From Mugil cephalus (taxonomy: Eukaryota > Chordata > Actinopteri > Mugiliformes > Mugilidae), in NCBI RefSeq assembly GCF_022458985.1, contig NC_061778.1:4047501-4111500 (forward strand): DNA of 64,000 nt. Direction: 5' to 3'. This document shows positions 10,761-24,642 of this stretch, piece after piece. The position numbers and the translations under genes were made by a program. The number at the start of each line of letters is the position of its first letter. Within the stretch, counting starts at the first letter, position 1. The notes beneath the pieces were generated by a model that searched no databases, was not told the DNA's origin, and saw nothing but the letters and a program-made list of their open reading frames with translations.

Positions 10761-13700
10761 ATCCGGGTCTTTTGATAGTCACTGACCCATTAAAACTTTC
10801 TTATCGATCTTCTCCCGTATCGATTCATTCTTTATTCTCCAAAACGATCCTAATATGGTAACAGACGCCACAAAAAGATTTTTACACAATAGGTCCGGTC
10901 ATTATACATTACACATTTGGTTTTATATTTTAAAAACGTCTAATTATTAAATAAGACCACTATGTGAAAAACGTGCTTTTAACATAACAATAAAAGTGAG
11001 ATGTGTAACTTGCAAATCAAAAGCTCACAAACCACCTCATTGTCTACATTTTATAATCTTAGCAAATTGTAATTCCCATTCCACACTGTGTATTCAGGAT
11101 GTCCTTATGTGTCTATTTTCCTCTATATATTTTCCAGAGTTATTTGTTGTATATTTTTGTATATTCCCTCAAATTTGATATATTGTTTTTTTTTCGTAGT
11201 TTTTTTTAATATATATTCTTGTCTAATTCCTTGTTATTGTGACACGGATGTTTCCCATACGTATAACAAATTAACAATGTCTTACGTCTTAATAACATTT
11301 ATTGCATCATAATAATAAATGATCATTTGCAAGGCTGGGCTTCGTTTCCTCTGAAGGCGTCGATGATAACTCAGCTTCACCTGGCCAGCTGTGGCAGGAA
11401 CACCTGGCTCGGGTTACAGCAGCAGAGGGAGCCGAGGGGCTGGACTGAGCCAAAATAACTCAGTGCGCAGCTATGACTAAATGTCTGGAGTCGCGGCCAC
11501 AAGAGAAAAACACAGACTGATCATTCAGGAAGACCAAAGGCTGCGAACAGAGCTCAGCTTTCCTCTCGAGTCTTGGACAAAAGAGCAGAAAGACTCCTCT
11601 TTTTTTGGGGTAAGGAAGTTTTTTTTACTTGTAGCTCAGACTACACTAAAGTGCGTGGTGAATCCTGTTAGAGGAAAAAAGAGTGACGATGGTTTATGTT
11701 TTATTTTAAGATGATTTCTGTGCTGAGCGATCATCGCAGTTTGGAGCGTGTTCGCAGCTCAACGTGTTAAGACGCATTTTCTTTTCCGCCTGGGTAGCTC
11801 TTTCCATGCTTTTCTCTCGCTCGTTGTGAGTGGCCCTGTATGCGAGGAGGAGCCTTGTCTTAAAGTAATGGAAATCAGATGTTACCAACCGTGCCTGGCA
11901 TGGATCTGCTCTACGACCACAGAGGAGCTTGGGAAACCTGCACACAACACAACACAATACTGACTCGTTTCACATTTCACAGGATCACATTTACAAACTA
12001 TGAGGATTTACTGACAGAAATTCGTGAGATTTATTTATTTATTTATTATTAGGTGGTATATGGTTAGTATTTTTTATTATTCTTCACGTGCAAATGTAGG
12101 ATGTACACAACAGAACGGAAATAAAACCTGTTGTAGACCAATAGGATTGCATCAAATCAGGTGATGGCAAGTAACGAATCTTTTAAGTGTCAGTTATTCC
12201 TTATTTACCAGGTCGGCTTGTCTCTGCACTAGTGTAATCTGCAATGAAACCAAACCGTCCTGTCAGAGCAGGACTTAGTTGGCACCCATTCAGCCCTCTG
12301 CACTTTGTGGTGGTGTTAAAAACCAGCTGGGCCGCATTGTGCACTTGTTGCAACCTGCTGCCAAACAATCTCTTAAAAAGTTTTTTTATTTTTTTTGTTT
12401 GTTTGTTTTTCTTTGGAAAAGGAACCCACTTAACACGCATGATCAAATTCGTGCATATATGGGCATGTCAGCTGACTGGTGGTGTTTGGCACTTCTGCTA
12501 GGTAAGGACCTTTGTTTGTGCCACACCATGAGCACGACACCGTTCAGACATTAGCTGGAGAATGCAACTTGCCAGAAATGCCTGTTATGTTTTGTAGCTC
12601 CGAGACATTCCTGAGTCACATGCTGTGGAGAACAGTAGCGCTCCAGGAGCCAAGAGGCTATTGCTACGGTAAAGAACAGTCTGCAACATCGCGAACGTAA
12701 AGAGGAATGGAGGCAGCTTTAGATTATATAATAGGTGGCTGCAGTGAAAGGTCTTTGTCGGTGACAGCTGAGGACACTTGTGTTTTTTATACATTTCACT
12801 GACTAGCAAGGAGTGTACATGCAATCGCTATAAAAATAAACACTTTGGGTGGAGCTCTGATGTCTTAGACAGTCGTTGAAGGAAGAGATTAGTAGTCATA
12901 TGGTAGAAATCAACCATCACTTGGATCTGTAGTCATATGTCACCGAGCTCCTGGGAAACGTGTCGGTTTAATTGTATCTTTGTGATCTATAAGGAGGTTT
13001 AAGGTGGGACCTGGATAAGCATTCTTTCTATGGCAGCAGTTGATACTGACGGTGAGAATCATTAACGCGCTACAATCGCCTCCCTAATGCTCTGTGACAC
13101 AGATTCCTGAACACATACGCAATAATTACACACTGCCTCCCACCTGTGTTTGCACAATTGCTGTGTGGCGCTATTGTCCACTCAGAATGTCCCCTGGTTT
13201 TTTATTTATCTAGTTTGTGTTGTCTCATGATGTAAGACTTAAGTTTAAGAAATCCATGTCAAGAACACATAAAATGAAACGAGTTATAATAGGACGTGTG
13301 CGGTTATATCGGGGGATGTTTTTCTGTCCCCACCAGGACAGATCCAAAGGCATTTTTTAGAGGAAGGATACGAAGGAGGGGCTGATAATTGTGAAACGGG
13401 TCAAGGAGGAAATGACTGGATGCTCGATGGAAATAAGGGGTTCAGCAGAAGAGTATCGAGTAGATGCGTAATCATAAATTACTGGTACAAAAGGAATGGG
13501 AAAGGGAAGGGACTGCTTGTGTTTTTGGTCAGACACGCCCTGGCAAAACTAATGATTATTGTCTTTAATCGTTAAATCTCATTCCAGCGTTTTTTTTTTT
13601 TTGCAGGAACTCTCTGGTTTTCTAAGTTTTAATTTGCAGATGCAACTGGTAGGTGTTTTTTTTTTTTTTAGCATTTAATGTTTGCATCTTGGTTTCACTG

Positions 13701-14514
13701 CTCAGAAGAGAAAGTAATCGTTAAAAAAGTAGAACCAGCCGAGATTGTAATCTGACACTGTAGTGGGACAAAACTGTAGTCTTGGAAAACCTCATGTTTT
13801 CTAAGAAACCCTTTCTTCTTTTCACCGCACCAGTGGCCACAAGCTGCCGGTCTACTTGAAAATTTCAGATGAATAATCTTTCTGTTATCCGGTAATTCCC
13901 TCCTTTCTATGTAGTATTGACTTTATATACTCTAGTGCATGTTTGCGACAAGTTGTGACAGTACGTGATAAGAGCAGCTTACTGTATATTGTCCTTTCCC
14001 TACAGAGGATTATTCACTGTATTCCTCTGGAAGAGCCGCCTGGTTTTGTTTGTATAATAAAATCTGCTGATAAGAGCAAGACCGGATGCAAATTACTTGT
14101 ACTTCTATTAACTCCTCATTACCTTCTTATTTATTAACACATATTGTGGAGATAAAAAAAAAAAGCATAGGGGTGATAGCAGCGAAGCAGAAACTTAAAC
14201 ACCATAAAAAACAAAAAAAAACAACAACATAGTGAAAAGCGGATCCAAAAATTATATTTGAGGGCAGTAAAAATGTGACGAAAGAGGACAGAACAAGAAG
14301 CATAAACACACTGAAATTAGAAAATTGATGGACCCACTTAAAAAAAAGCTTAAGTTTGCAAGTTAACAGAACTGATTTGAGTCAGCTACAGTTAATAACC
14401 CACTTAGAAGTTTTTCATTTCAATTATTTGTAAAATATTGTTGCTCAACATTTCAGGAAAGGCAGCTTTTATAGTCACTGGGCGAGAGGGCGAGAGCACA
14501 GAGACAGAGGTTGA

Positions 14515-14650
14515 ATTTAGAATCATCAATCAACCTAACAAACATGTCTTTGGATGTGGGAGGAAACCGGAGTACCCGGTACTCAGACACAACGAGAACA
14601 TGCAAACTCCACCCAGAAAGGCCTGAGCCGGACTTGAACCTGCACCTTCT
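14515..14650 (-). repeat. Dispersed repeat, copy 1 (TCCGGTTTCCTCCCAC family)
   Basis: The reverse complement contains TCCGGTTTCCTCCCAC and CCAAAGACATG, shared with copies at 33775-33985 and 46003-46060. This motif is very common in fish genomes. I recognise it as an interspersed repeat but cannot name the family. The GGACTTGAACC box near 14630 is part of the repeat, not a tRNA gene. Confidence 0.6.
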
Positions 14651-15984
14651 CGCTGGGAGGCATCAGTGTTAACCACAAAGGTCCAACATCCAAAAGAAGT
14701 TCAGTTTACACGCTCCATTTGCTTCCATTACATGGCACATTTCTTAAGGGCAATCGTAGTGTGTGTGAAGTGTGTTATATATGAGTATATTAATCTAATG
14801 AGGGAGAAATTCCTTCCATTTATTTACAACTATCAGGATAAAAAAAAAAAAGATATTTGGTCACAAGAGGCCGAGTGTGTTTCTGAAAAACGACGTAAGA
14901 TACTTAACTCACACACTTGAATAAGAACAGCAGCTTAAAAATACAATTTTTAGTTGATGTAATCCAGAAAAGCACACTGCCATGACTAAAGCGGAAAACT
15001 GAGTGAGACTCATGCAAGACATTACGTTACTTCGACTGCTACACAAATACACTTTTTTAGAGTGCGCTGTAAAGTCACTTGACACAGTAATTGTTTTTTT
15101 TTATGTCTTATTACGCCCCATGAACAAATACAAAAGTGTGTATTTAATTACAGCCGAAAAGTGCCATGAGGTACAGTCTCGTTTGGATGCTGGAGAGATG
15201 CCTCTTGCCACTGAACCAAGAGAAAATGGCGAAAGTGTGCGAGCGGGAAGGGAGGGGTGGGGTGAACGCATTGCTGGGCAGCGAGCGAGGAGTTCAGTGA
15301 GCGATCAGCTGACCTGACCTTTGTGAGTCAATGAGAGCGTAATCTCTCTCTTTTTTTTTTTTTGTGTGTGGGTTGCTCTTGACGGTGATAAGCGTTCCCG
15401 ACTGTTTGAGGTGAATGGCTGACTGGAGCGAGGCGTGTCCAGGAATGTGAGACATGACGAGCCCCTGCAATAGCACATTACAACACACACGATGTGAAGA
15501 ACACATCTTTTTTTTTTTTTTATGCTGGTTTCAGGAGATTATTCAGTGTCAAAGAATTTATATGAAATGTTGTTTGGTCTGGTTTAATGATACACCGCAA
15601 ACATTACATAACAGAAAAGATAAACACATTCATTTCCCTTTCTCTTTAGGTCACCTCCATGTTAAACGTCTCTCTGTTTGTCGAGCACAATAGTAGTTTA
15701 GCCTAATACAAAGAGTGAAAGAAGGAAGTAACATTATAAGTGAAAGTCTTGAGTCTTCCTCCTAAACAGCACCAGACCTGTCCCATGCGTTGATGCTGTT
15801 ATGACTTGTTGCAGCTTTTGTGTTTCCCCCACTTGAAGAAACGACTTCATGTGTTTTTCGTCATGATGTGAGTTTTGCATATTCAGTGTGAACATACGTG
15901 GTGCGACTGTGGTGAAGCTGGAAAGGTCTGAAAAATGAAGCAGCAGAAAAAAAAAGAAAAAAGAGGTGCTGTGTTGGTTGTTTT

Positions 15985-16110
15985 AGGGTTTTTTTTAGGG
16001 TGACCAGACGTCCCTGATTTCTGGGGACAGTCCCCGTTTTATATGACCTGTCCCCCGGCTAAATTTTAGCTTTTTATGAATAAAATAAAAAAATAAAAAA
16101 AAGATGTTGC
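15985..16110 (+). repeat. Interspersed repeat fragment
   Basis: AGGGTGACCAGACGTCCC followed by GGGGACAGTCCCCG and an A-rich tail resembles an element end that recurs across vertebrate genomes. No coding capacity is visible. Family not assigned. Confidence 0.35.
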
Positions 16111-17201
16111 ACGCAGACTACAGTTATTACGGTAGCCGCTCACGCTGCTATTGACATTACAGACGTAGAAATTTAAACAGGTTTAAAACATAAATAAATA
16201 CGACAAAATAAAATAATGATTACTTTCTTACTTTCTTTCTTTCATCTTGATAACGTTTAATTCTTATTCATTTATCTTCCACATCAGCAGGCAGCGCCAA
16301 CACGGAACCATGCAAACCAGTTTTACTACTAATGTCGTTTTATTCCACGGTATTTACTCATCATCGCAGTAAAATGGCCCGTCCTTAGTCAATCTACTGC
16401 ATTAATGATTAAATATTTACTTAGAATTGTAAATGTCACGATCAGCTTACGTTAAATGTTTTTAATAACTAAAGGTTAACCACCATATTTCAGAGCACGG
16501 ACGCCATTTAAAGAACACATTTGTTTTTATGAAGATCCTTTATTATAATACAGAATATTCACAGTGGATGGTTCGACATGTGTCATATAAATGTGTCACT
16601 AACTACGTGCTATTCTTTTTTTTTTTCATGCTGATACTTAAAGTCATTATCATCATGCAAGGGAACTGAATTGGCGTCACATATTAGCCGAATTGCACAG
16701 TCTGGAGTTAACACACACACAGTTGCCTGGAACATAACTGTAATTTTACTGTTCACCCGACTCTGTGCGTAATCCACCTGTCTGAAGCTGGTTTTAGTCA
16801 TGAGCGGGTACACCTGGTATCACAGAGAATAGTGTTGAGTCAGCGAACAGGACAAACACATAGAACCAGTTTCCCAAAAGGGTCATGAAAGTGTTTGTGG
16901 TGTGATTTAGTGTGTTTCCAGGTATTTGCAGCTTGTTTAGACATGACAGACGTGCCCAAAGGGGGTTGAGAGAGTTCGGATTAGAGAGAGAGGAAGAGAT
17001 TTCACTTTAACGTCAGTGACAGTTTGATAACATTGTGCAGGCGACGTCAGGCAGAATCAAGAGAACCTATGCAACGAGCCTGTTTGTCCAGATCGTTGTG
17101 TGTGCTTACCATGATATGAGCATTGTTAGTCGAAGGAGGCTTTTTCTTTATTCTGTGGCGGTTTTTCTTTTTCAGGAGCCTGGCTCTGCTTCCTCACAAC
17201 C

Positions 17202-20200
17202 ATGACTTCTCAGAGCTTTGGCAGCAACATGCTGTGTAAGTTTACACCACTCTTTAATTTGGATTTTTTTTTTGGCCGCGCGTTTACTTGTGCGCGTGGG
17301 AGAGTACATCCTCAGCTAATCGTCTGCGGTGCTCGTGTGTGTGTGTGGTTCATTTGCAGTCCAGACCATAAACGACGACCTGAATGCATCGCTGGCTACG
17401 GCGGATGAGTTGTCCAGAGAATTTAACTCCCTGCTGAACGAGGCCTCGTCCTCCTCGTCCTCCAACAACAACAACAACGACACGACTTCTGCGTCTCAGG
17501 TACGACACACGCACTCTGTGGTGGGTTTCTCGCTTTAGCTGTTAAGTTTCTGACATTTATGTTTTTTGTTGTTGTGCGTGACAGGCTGTCTCTTTTTATA
17601 GTCCCACGCCCACGTTTTTCAGGTGTAGAATAGAAACACTCCTCGGGCATTTACCTGTCCATGTGAGATGAACTAAAACAACAACGATTATTATTATATA
17701 TTATTATTTTTCATCGTCCGCCCTTTTTTAAACTCGTCCTACAACTTTCTAATTCTTCTACTATTATGTAACTGATATTAATACTATACTATTATACTAT
17801 TAATTCTAATTATTCTACTATTATTTAATTGATATTCAGTGAGACGTCTCACACACCCTGGTTCAGTCCATGAATTAATCAGGGCCAGACACTACAGGTT
17901 TAACTAATAGATATCACCATGAAAGTTGTTGATTACTTACATAAATACAATATATATGTTTTTGGATTATAAGTTTTCTGTGAATATATATTTATATATG
18001 CAAATGAGGAGTTATCTACTCAAATATGCACTAATTTGCATATATTTCCAGAACAGAAATCTGAATAGAGGCTAAAGTGAGGTTCAAAAATTCTTGTTTC
18101 ATTTTGTTTACGTATTAGATTTCCAGGTATTTACAGAGGGAATTTTGGATATCTCTTTTTATCACTCTATAAATAACATAAAAAATCTATTTTGGGAGTA
18201 AAATGTTATGTAAGTCAGGCTCTGAATGATACATGAAACATCCCCTCAGTAAATACCTGCAGATTGTAGCTATGAATAAATGTGGAAGGTTTGGTTTGTG
18301 TAAGTGATACTGAGGTGGAGATTTCTGGCTCAGAGTAGCAGGAAAACTCATTTTGAGAAATTGAAAGTTTTACATTGAAAAAAATCATGTATATTTCTAT
18401 GTACCTAAACCAAATCTACTCAAACCTTTCAAAACATATCATATCAACACATATAAGATCAAATGGCACCTCATATACCGGGATAAAGACAAGACTTTTA
18501 ACAAACTTAGGAGCAAACTAGAGGCGCAACACAAGCAAAGTGTAGTGAAGTGAACACCTAAATGTGCATTTTGATTGTTTTTTTAACTAGTTTGATAGAA
18601 GACATTTTAATGAAGCAAAAAAATAGCATAATTTTCAAGTTGCTTTTCTGTTCAAAAATGAAACGTGGCTAAAACAAGTTGCTTGTACATTTTTCTGTTT
18701 AGACCAGCTCCACCATTTACAGGGAGCAGCCTCAATTCACCGCAGGCTCCAGCTCCTCCATCACGTCGTGGGACTTGGGCGGCAGCCCAAATGGCAGCTC
18801 CACGAATTTATCTTCGAGATCAGCCCCTTACAGTCCCACCGACTCCACAGAGTTGTACACCAGCCCGCACTCATCCCCTAAAGTCCAGAGGGCGGGACAC
18901 ATGCCCCGGTCTGAATCTGACACCTACCTGTCCAGGCGGCAGAGCCCTCAACAGTCGCCTCACAGCCAAAGACGCGGCTCCCCGTCTCGTTACGACAGGA
19001 GCCCAAAAGGCTCAGTCGCTTACATAGAACGGAGCCCTTCTCCAAGCCGCACATCTGGTCCTTTGGACCAACCGGGTCGCTCTGCTCCGGGGCAGGGGTC
19101 CTTCAACATGCTCAGCCCATATGACAGCAACCAGATGGGCCGCCGGTCACCCCGGCTGGAAAGAAGTCCCTCTCCCTTGTTATTTAATCATCCGATGTCC
19201 AGCACGCTTCCTCGAAATTTCAACGTTTTCAATCAATCCAGTAAGTTCCCAATTAACCCCGACAAAATCACGCAAATGTTAAAATGGCGAATGGTGTCAA
19301 TTCTACATGATGAATAATTGATGGATTTAAATTTTAATATTAATGTAATGTTTCAAATATGACCCACATTTAATGTGGGGTAATTACGGCAACAAAATCA
19401 GCCAACATGTGGCTCAGTTAGAGACGGCGTTAAAGTTCTACTTAAGCATGAAACTGGCATTAATGACGTGATAATTATTCCACAATGAACCAGTAATTCT
19501 GAATTGTCCCAAGTGATGGAAGTTGACTTTGACGGAAACTACCGGAAAAAATGTGATTGAAAGTTTTCCAGTTCTTAAACATTCCTTACCCCAAACTCAC
19601 CACCCAAAATGATTTTATTACAAAATAAATAAATAACATGTAGCCCTCATTAACTCTGTTTTGAAACTGTCTGTCAGACGATAGTTTGCAGCGCCAAAAG
19701 AGTCCTGGCAAGTGGAATGAGACCGACCTGGATGTGTCCTACGAGAGAAAGCCGCACCACACCTATGACAGTAAGCGGATTTACGCTTCCAGCTGTTTTA
19801 CATTTGCATCTTGTTACATTTTCGGGAATCTGTCCCTGCTTGCCCTCTCTTTTTTCTCATGGAACGTCTTCCTGTTGCAGAGACAGAGTGGCTGCGGCCG
19901 TCTGTGCCAAACAGCAACTGGCGGGAATCCAACCTGGATAACCCGACTCCAGCCCCAGGCCCAAAAAAGGTGGGTTGGGTCAACAGACGCTTAAAATAAA
20001 ACTTAAGAGGAGGCTTCTTTGTCTGGCGTTTGTGCAGCTCACACCTTTAGTCATTGCTAGTCATCTGTTTTCAGATATCCAGGAAAGGTTGTCAAAAAAT
20101 GACGCAAATTTTTATAGACGACTTAGTTTTCTTTGGCGTCTTGAAACCAGAATATCACAATATTTCTAATAGAAGTCTGTATTTGTGAGGGGTTTGACCT

Positions 20201-23200
20201 TCTACAGGACAGAAAAATGTCCATTTTGATACAAATGAACTTAAAAAACTGGAAGATGCACCATGCATTACTTTTATATTATGGATTTACTTGAAGCCAG
20301 TGGTGGAACAGCTGTGCACATTTACAAGTCATGCACCCAAGTATGCGTTTGTGATTAACTTGAGTAGTTTTTTTATTCTGTTTACATTGTTTGATTCTTT
20401 TTCAAGAACCTTTATTGTCATTATGAGAACATAGCGAAATTTTGCAGACTCCCGGCTTAAAAAGGTTCACATATAACACCCGGACATTTCAGTAAAACAC
20501 TTATGAGACGTATGAACACGCTTAGAAAGAAAGAAACATGTTCAGAGAAAATGTTAAACATGTGCATAAAGTGCAGTTCCCAGTCTGTGAAATGTTCTGC
20601 AGAGGACTGATGATCTGTTTTTCTCTTTTTTCATTCTTTAATTAACTATCACAAACTAAAATGTCTGCCCACAAAATGTCTCAAAGTGTGTTAAAATGAT
20701 TTATTTTTTATTATTTCTGAATTACAGTTAACAGATACAGTAATATGACCAATAACTAGTCTCTCGGAGTCTAATGAAAGCGGTTGAGCTTTAAGAGCTA
20801 AACGCTCCGGCTATAAAATCAAAACAACAGAAGAGGCTTCTTAAATTATTCACGAGCTGGATGATAACTCTTTCTGCTCTTTCTCTTTTAAATCATTTAC
20901 AGGATCCCCGCTCTAACTCTCATCAGTATTCCCACGCTTCCCTTCCCCGCAATGCACGGATATCGGTGCCGCCAGATGTTTCGTCCCCGACGCACTCCCC
21001 TTACCACCCTCAACCCATCATCTCCCGCATTTCCATCCCTCCCGCTTCTGCTCAGTCCCGCCAACACAAGCCCATTCCCCTCTCGGTCATCATGCGCCTC
21101 CAAAACCCCCAATGGGGAGCGATGACACCCCAGCACCCCAGGGTCCTGGGACGGGAAGGAGGAGGAGGAGGAGGCATGCCACCTTACCAACCACCTGTGC
21201 CCATGTCGAGGGAATTCTTCCGCCAACATGGATTCCAGCCACAGCAACAGCCTCCTGAGCTGAGACAACCAGCTGTATATAGTGACGGTAAAACACATTT
21301 AACACCCGTCCACAAGTCCACACTTTTCTTTTTTTTTTTTTTTGCAACTAAATGTGGTTTGTCGTCATGTTTCGCAGCTCTGAACCCAGGGGATGTAGAC
21401 GCAGAGTTGGAGCGCGTGGACTTTACTCATCAGCTCCCCACGATTACGCAGACTCCCACCATACCAGAAGGGAGGGAAGTCGAGCACGTCTCCCAGCCGG
21501 CCCCCCGTCCCCTGAGCCCCACCAGGCTGCAGCCGGTGATGGCCCCCGAGGCTCAGAGCGACGTGATGCCGGACCTGGAGGAGCTGCTCCGCATCAGGGC
21601 GGAAATCCCTCGGCCCCTGAAGAGACGGGGCTCCGTGGACCAGTCGCGTCCCATGAAGAAGGCCTCGCATTACCAGCCGAACCAGTACAGGCATCTCATC
21701 GACAGGCTGTTTCGCAAGAAGGAGCACCGCAACAAGGGAGAGCAAGGCAGCGAGTCCAGCAGCTCCTCGGACGGGGAGGAAGGCGCCACGCCTCCTTCCC
21801 GTCCACCTGCAACTCAGACGTCCACGCCGAAGTTCCTGGACATCAAAGTAAGAACTTAACCCTTTAAGACTTGAACATCTGCCTGTCGCAAAAAAATTAA
21901 TTACCGTAACTCAAGTGTGGCTGAACACTGGGAAGTTGTGCTTTCTGGGATAAAAAAGCTGCCATTACAGTAATTATGATGCCTGCACCAGGAAGAGAGA
22001 GACGTTTGGAGGAATTTGTTGGTAAAAATTAAGTTAGTTACACCCTTGAGATGTCACAAAAGCACAACTTCCCAGTGTTCAGCCACACTTTGAATCTGAA
22101 TGGAGCAAACCACTGTGAGTTACGGTAAATTAAATACCGCATGCTTAAACGTCACCAGCGTTCAGGCTTTAAAGGGTTAACTGTGCTAAAACCAGTTAAT
22201 GCAGCGAGATCCTTTTACTTACAGTGTATTTTTATCCCTTCAGAACTATCATTCAATCCTGCGGCAGAACAAGAAAGACCGCAAAAGTTCTGGAAAGCGA
22301 GCCCGGCTCAGTCCGCTGGTCCTGCTGCTGGACGGAGCGCTGGTCGGGGAGCTGGAGACGGTGCAGCGAGCTGTGCAGGAGGTACGCTACATACGCATTA
22401 AGCAGCGGATCATAAGCCTTTAAGTGCAGCCAACTAGGATGACACACATTCAGTTTGCTAAGAAAATCTAAGAAAACGTTTGTCCGCAGATGACTGACCC
22501 TAGCCAGCCAAACGATGAAGGCATCACTGGCCTTCATAACGCCATCTGCGGCGGCCATCACCAGGTGGTGGACTTCCTGGTTCGCATCGGAGTCAACGTC
22601 AGTGCACAGGACAGTCATGGCTGGTAAACATTTACTCATTCTTCTGCACCTTCATCCTCTGTCTTGTGTCCTGTAAAGGTTTTGTCAAACCCAGTCAACC
22701 TAAGCTATCGCACAACATAATGTCACACTAGTAAATGAGGACTTTGCTCATGGCTCTGTGCAGTGAAGGTGTGAACTATCTGTTGCTTACCTGCTGCTGT
22801 TTACTTGGCCCACAGGACCCCACTGCATTGTGCGGCATCTTGTAACGACCGTAATCTGTGTGAGTTCCTGGTGCGGAGTGGAGCCGCCGTCATGGCCATG
22901 ACAGAGAGCGACGGAGCTACTGCTTCCCAGAAATGTGATCCTTACGCTACTGGATATGAGGAGTGTGAGAGTTTCCTGAGGGGTGAGGCAACTATTCCTA
23001 CTTTCACATCACACCCTTTAAATCTGCTAAAGGGTGACGTAATAGGATGTTCTGCACGTTTCAAAGCCATGTGTCATGTCATTACGATGATGTAAAATCC
23101 TCATCAAAAGTGTCTCAAAAGGTAGATGCACTTGGCCAGAGTGGGACGGCAAGCTTAAAAATATTAGGTGCATGCCAATATTTCATATCAACAGGAAGGA

Positions 23201-23646
23201 TTTATTTATAAAATAAAATTCCTAGATATCAAGAAGCTATTTCATCACTCGTCAAAATGAGCAGCTTCCTTGTATTGTAAGTTGTAACCATGCATCCTGT
23301 TTTCTTTTCCAGGTGTGGAGGAGGCCATGGGGGTGGAGAACAGCGGGGTGCTCTACGCTCTGTGGAGCTACCCGGCTCAGGCAGCCGACGAGCTGAGCTT
23401 CAAAGAAGGAGACATGGTCACGATCCTGCAGAAACCCGAAGGCTCCGACTGGTGGTGGGCTTCGCTCTGCGGGAGGGAGGGCTTCGTCCCAAACAACTAC
23501 TTTGGGGTAAGATGATAAAAATGAATAAATAAACAAGCCCCTGCCACAGATTTTCGATTTTTATTTTTTTGTGAGGCCTTTTATAACGTATAATCTCTCT
23601 TTTTTTTCAGCTTTTCCCAAAGGTCCGGCCAAAATCTCTGTGTTGA
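17202..23646 (+). CDS. ppp1r13l: Inhibitor of ASPP protein (RelA-associated inhibitor, iASPP)
   Basis: ASPP-family regulator that binds p53 family members, RelA and PP1 through its C-terminus. Coding exons: 17202-17235, 17360-17499, 18703-19240, 19678-19770, 19881-19969, 20903-21287, 21378-21847, 22244-22381, 22490-22623, 22816-22982, 23313-23506, 23611-23646. Phases agree and give 805 residues (human 828). Order of parts: a short N-terminal helix (to about residue 45) with a Ser6-Asn5 run, a long Ser/Pro/Arg-rich disordered region with many SP motifs, the conserved [15 protein letters not shown], the [13 protein letters not shown] motif, [10 protein letters not shown] and [10 protein letters not shown], ankyrin repeats (about 590-725, with [13 protein letters not shown] and [12 protein letters not shown]) and an SH3 domain (about 738-798, [38 protein letters not shown]). 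The start codon follows a strong acceptor at 17175. Exon 7 is followed at once by a MITE. An upstream non-coding exon is likely but was not located. Confidence 0.96.
19985..20902 (+). other. ppp1r13l intron with LINE/SINE-type tail fragment
   Basis: Within this intron, 20395-20470 contains AACCTTTATTGTCATTATGAG, the same tail motif as in the opa3 intron at 9640. Otherwise AT-rich intronic DNA without coding sequence. Confidence 0.5.
21860..22176. mobile_element. TTAA-flanked palindromic MITE (piggyBac-like) in ppp1r13l intron
   Basis: A 317-bp non-autonomous element flanked on both sides by TTAA (21856-21859 and 22177-22180). The ends are inverted: CCCTTTAAGACTTGAAC on the left against CCCTTTAAAGCCTGAAC read inward from the right. 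Inside are two perfect inverted segments: 21901-21912 with 22117-22128 (12 nt) and 21915-21944 with 22059-22088 (30 nt). TTAA target duplication and ends starting CCC are hallmarks of piggyBac transposons. It encodes nothing. Its left TTAA begins at the ninth base of the intron after exon 7 (ends 21847). Confidence 0.8.
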
Positions 23647-23867
23647 GTGAACTCTTGATGATCATCCCTGGTGAAACTGGTGTCGAAGATAGTCTCAAAA
23701 ACTGTGCTTTACCGGCGATATTGCTGCAAGACATGTGAAATGTTTATTATCTGTAAGTCAAGGAGAGTTGAAGGAGAAGTCTCAGTATTCATTCGGGCCT
23801 TACTGACAAGGATATATCTCTTTTCATTTATATTTGTTCTACTGTAGGATATATATACTTTTCTTCT

Positions 23868-23873
23868 AATAAA
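23868..23873 (+). terminator. ppp1r13l polyadenylation signal
   Basis: AATAAA lies 222 bp after the stop codon at 23646 and is followed by a T/GT-rich stretch (TTCTGTTTTTACTCAGTGTTT). This is the first good signal downstream. Confidence 0.65.
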
Positions 23874-24626
23874 GGTACAATTCTGTTTTTACTCAGTGTT
23901 TCTGTCCAGTTTTACCTTCATGTCCAAAGGTTACTAAAAGGTCACTAATCGCAGTGTAAACAGCGGATGTTTGAGTCCACTCGTCTGTGAGGTCAGTGTG
24001 CAGCGGTAGCTCGGTCTCATTATCGGAACAGTTTATCTGCTGCTACATCAAAATGTTTAAATAAAAAGAACAGTTTGAACTTGACATGGAACTTTTAAGA
24101 AATATTCTCTTTGCAGATGTCACTGTTAAATATTAGTGCTATGGCCACTGGAGCATATTTTTCTGATCAGAGCATCTGAAGGATTCTAATAACTACATTC
24201 ATATATATAGAGAGAGAGGTAGTGTTCTCCATCACCAAGACTTCTGCTTAGCTTTGGTTCTTATGCACAATGTTCATCCCCTGTTATATATATATATATA
24301 TATATTGCTGCCTATATAAATGTATCTTATTTAGGAGAGAATGTGTTTTCCATGACGATGGGACCTGGTGTATTTGTGGATGTGTACGTTTTTCCTAGTG
24401 GTAGGATGAATGTGAGTGTTACTTCATGTGATCCGTGTACAGTGTTGTCACTCGCTAAGCGCTTAACATTTAACTCTTTTCATGGGCACACGGTGACCGA
24501 GTGGTTAAATATTCAAAAAGTGTATGAGTCATGTGTTTATAGCTTTGTTTTCAAACCGTGTGAATCATCATCGCAATCACGTTTTTTTGTGCCTCGAAAT
24601 AAAATTGTGAAACGTCTCTTAGTTGC

Positions 24627-24642
24627 CCAGCAGGGGGCACTG
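24627..24642 (+). promoter_or_regulatory. CTCF-like binding motif
   Basis: CCAGCAGGGGGCACTG is a near-consensus match to the vertebrate CTCF core. It stands about 1 kb past the ppp1r13l stop codon, at the edge of the gene-poor stretch. Binding is inferred. Confidence 0.5.

Larger units (their letters stand above)
10761..17175. other. Intergenic region between opa3 and ppp1r13l
   Basis: No conserved coding exon was found. Contents: AT-rich DNA, poly-T and poly-A runs, and repeat fragments at 14515-14650 and 15985-16110. A GC-richer patch at 15200-15330 ends in a donor-like CTTTGTGAGT and might be a leader exon of ppp1r13l. The ppp1r13l promoter must lie here, but its position is not evident. 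Confidence 0.5.

Noticed and set aside
14600-14650. tRNA B-box-like GGACTTGAACC
   Set aside because: Part of a dispersed repeat found twice more in the window; no cloverleaf or A box at the right distance.
21352-21867. 171-codon frame overlapping ppp1r13l exon 7
   Set aside because: Alternative-frame shadow; the iASPP frame keeps phase with both neighbouring exons and carries [10 protein letters not shown] and [10 protein letters not shown].
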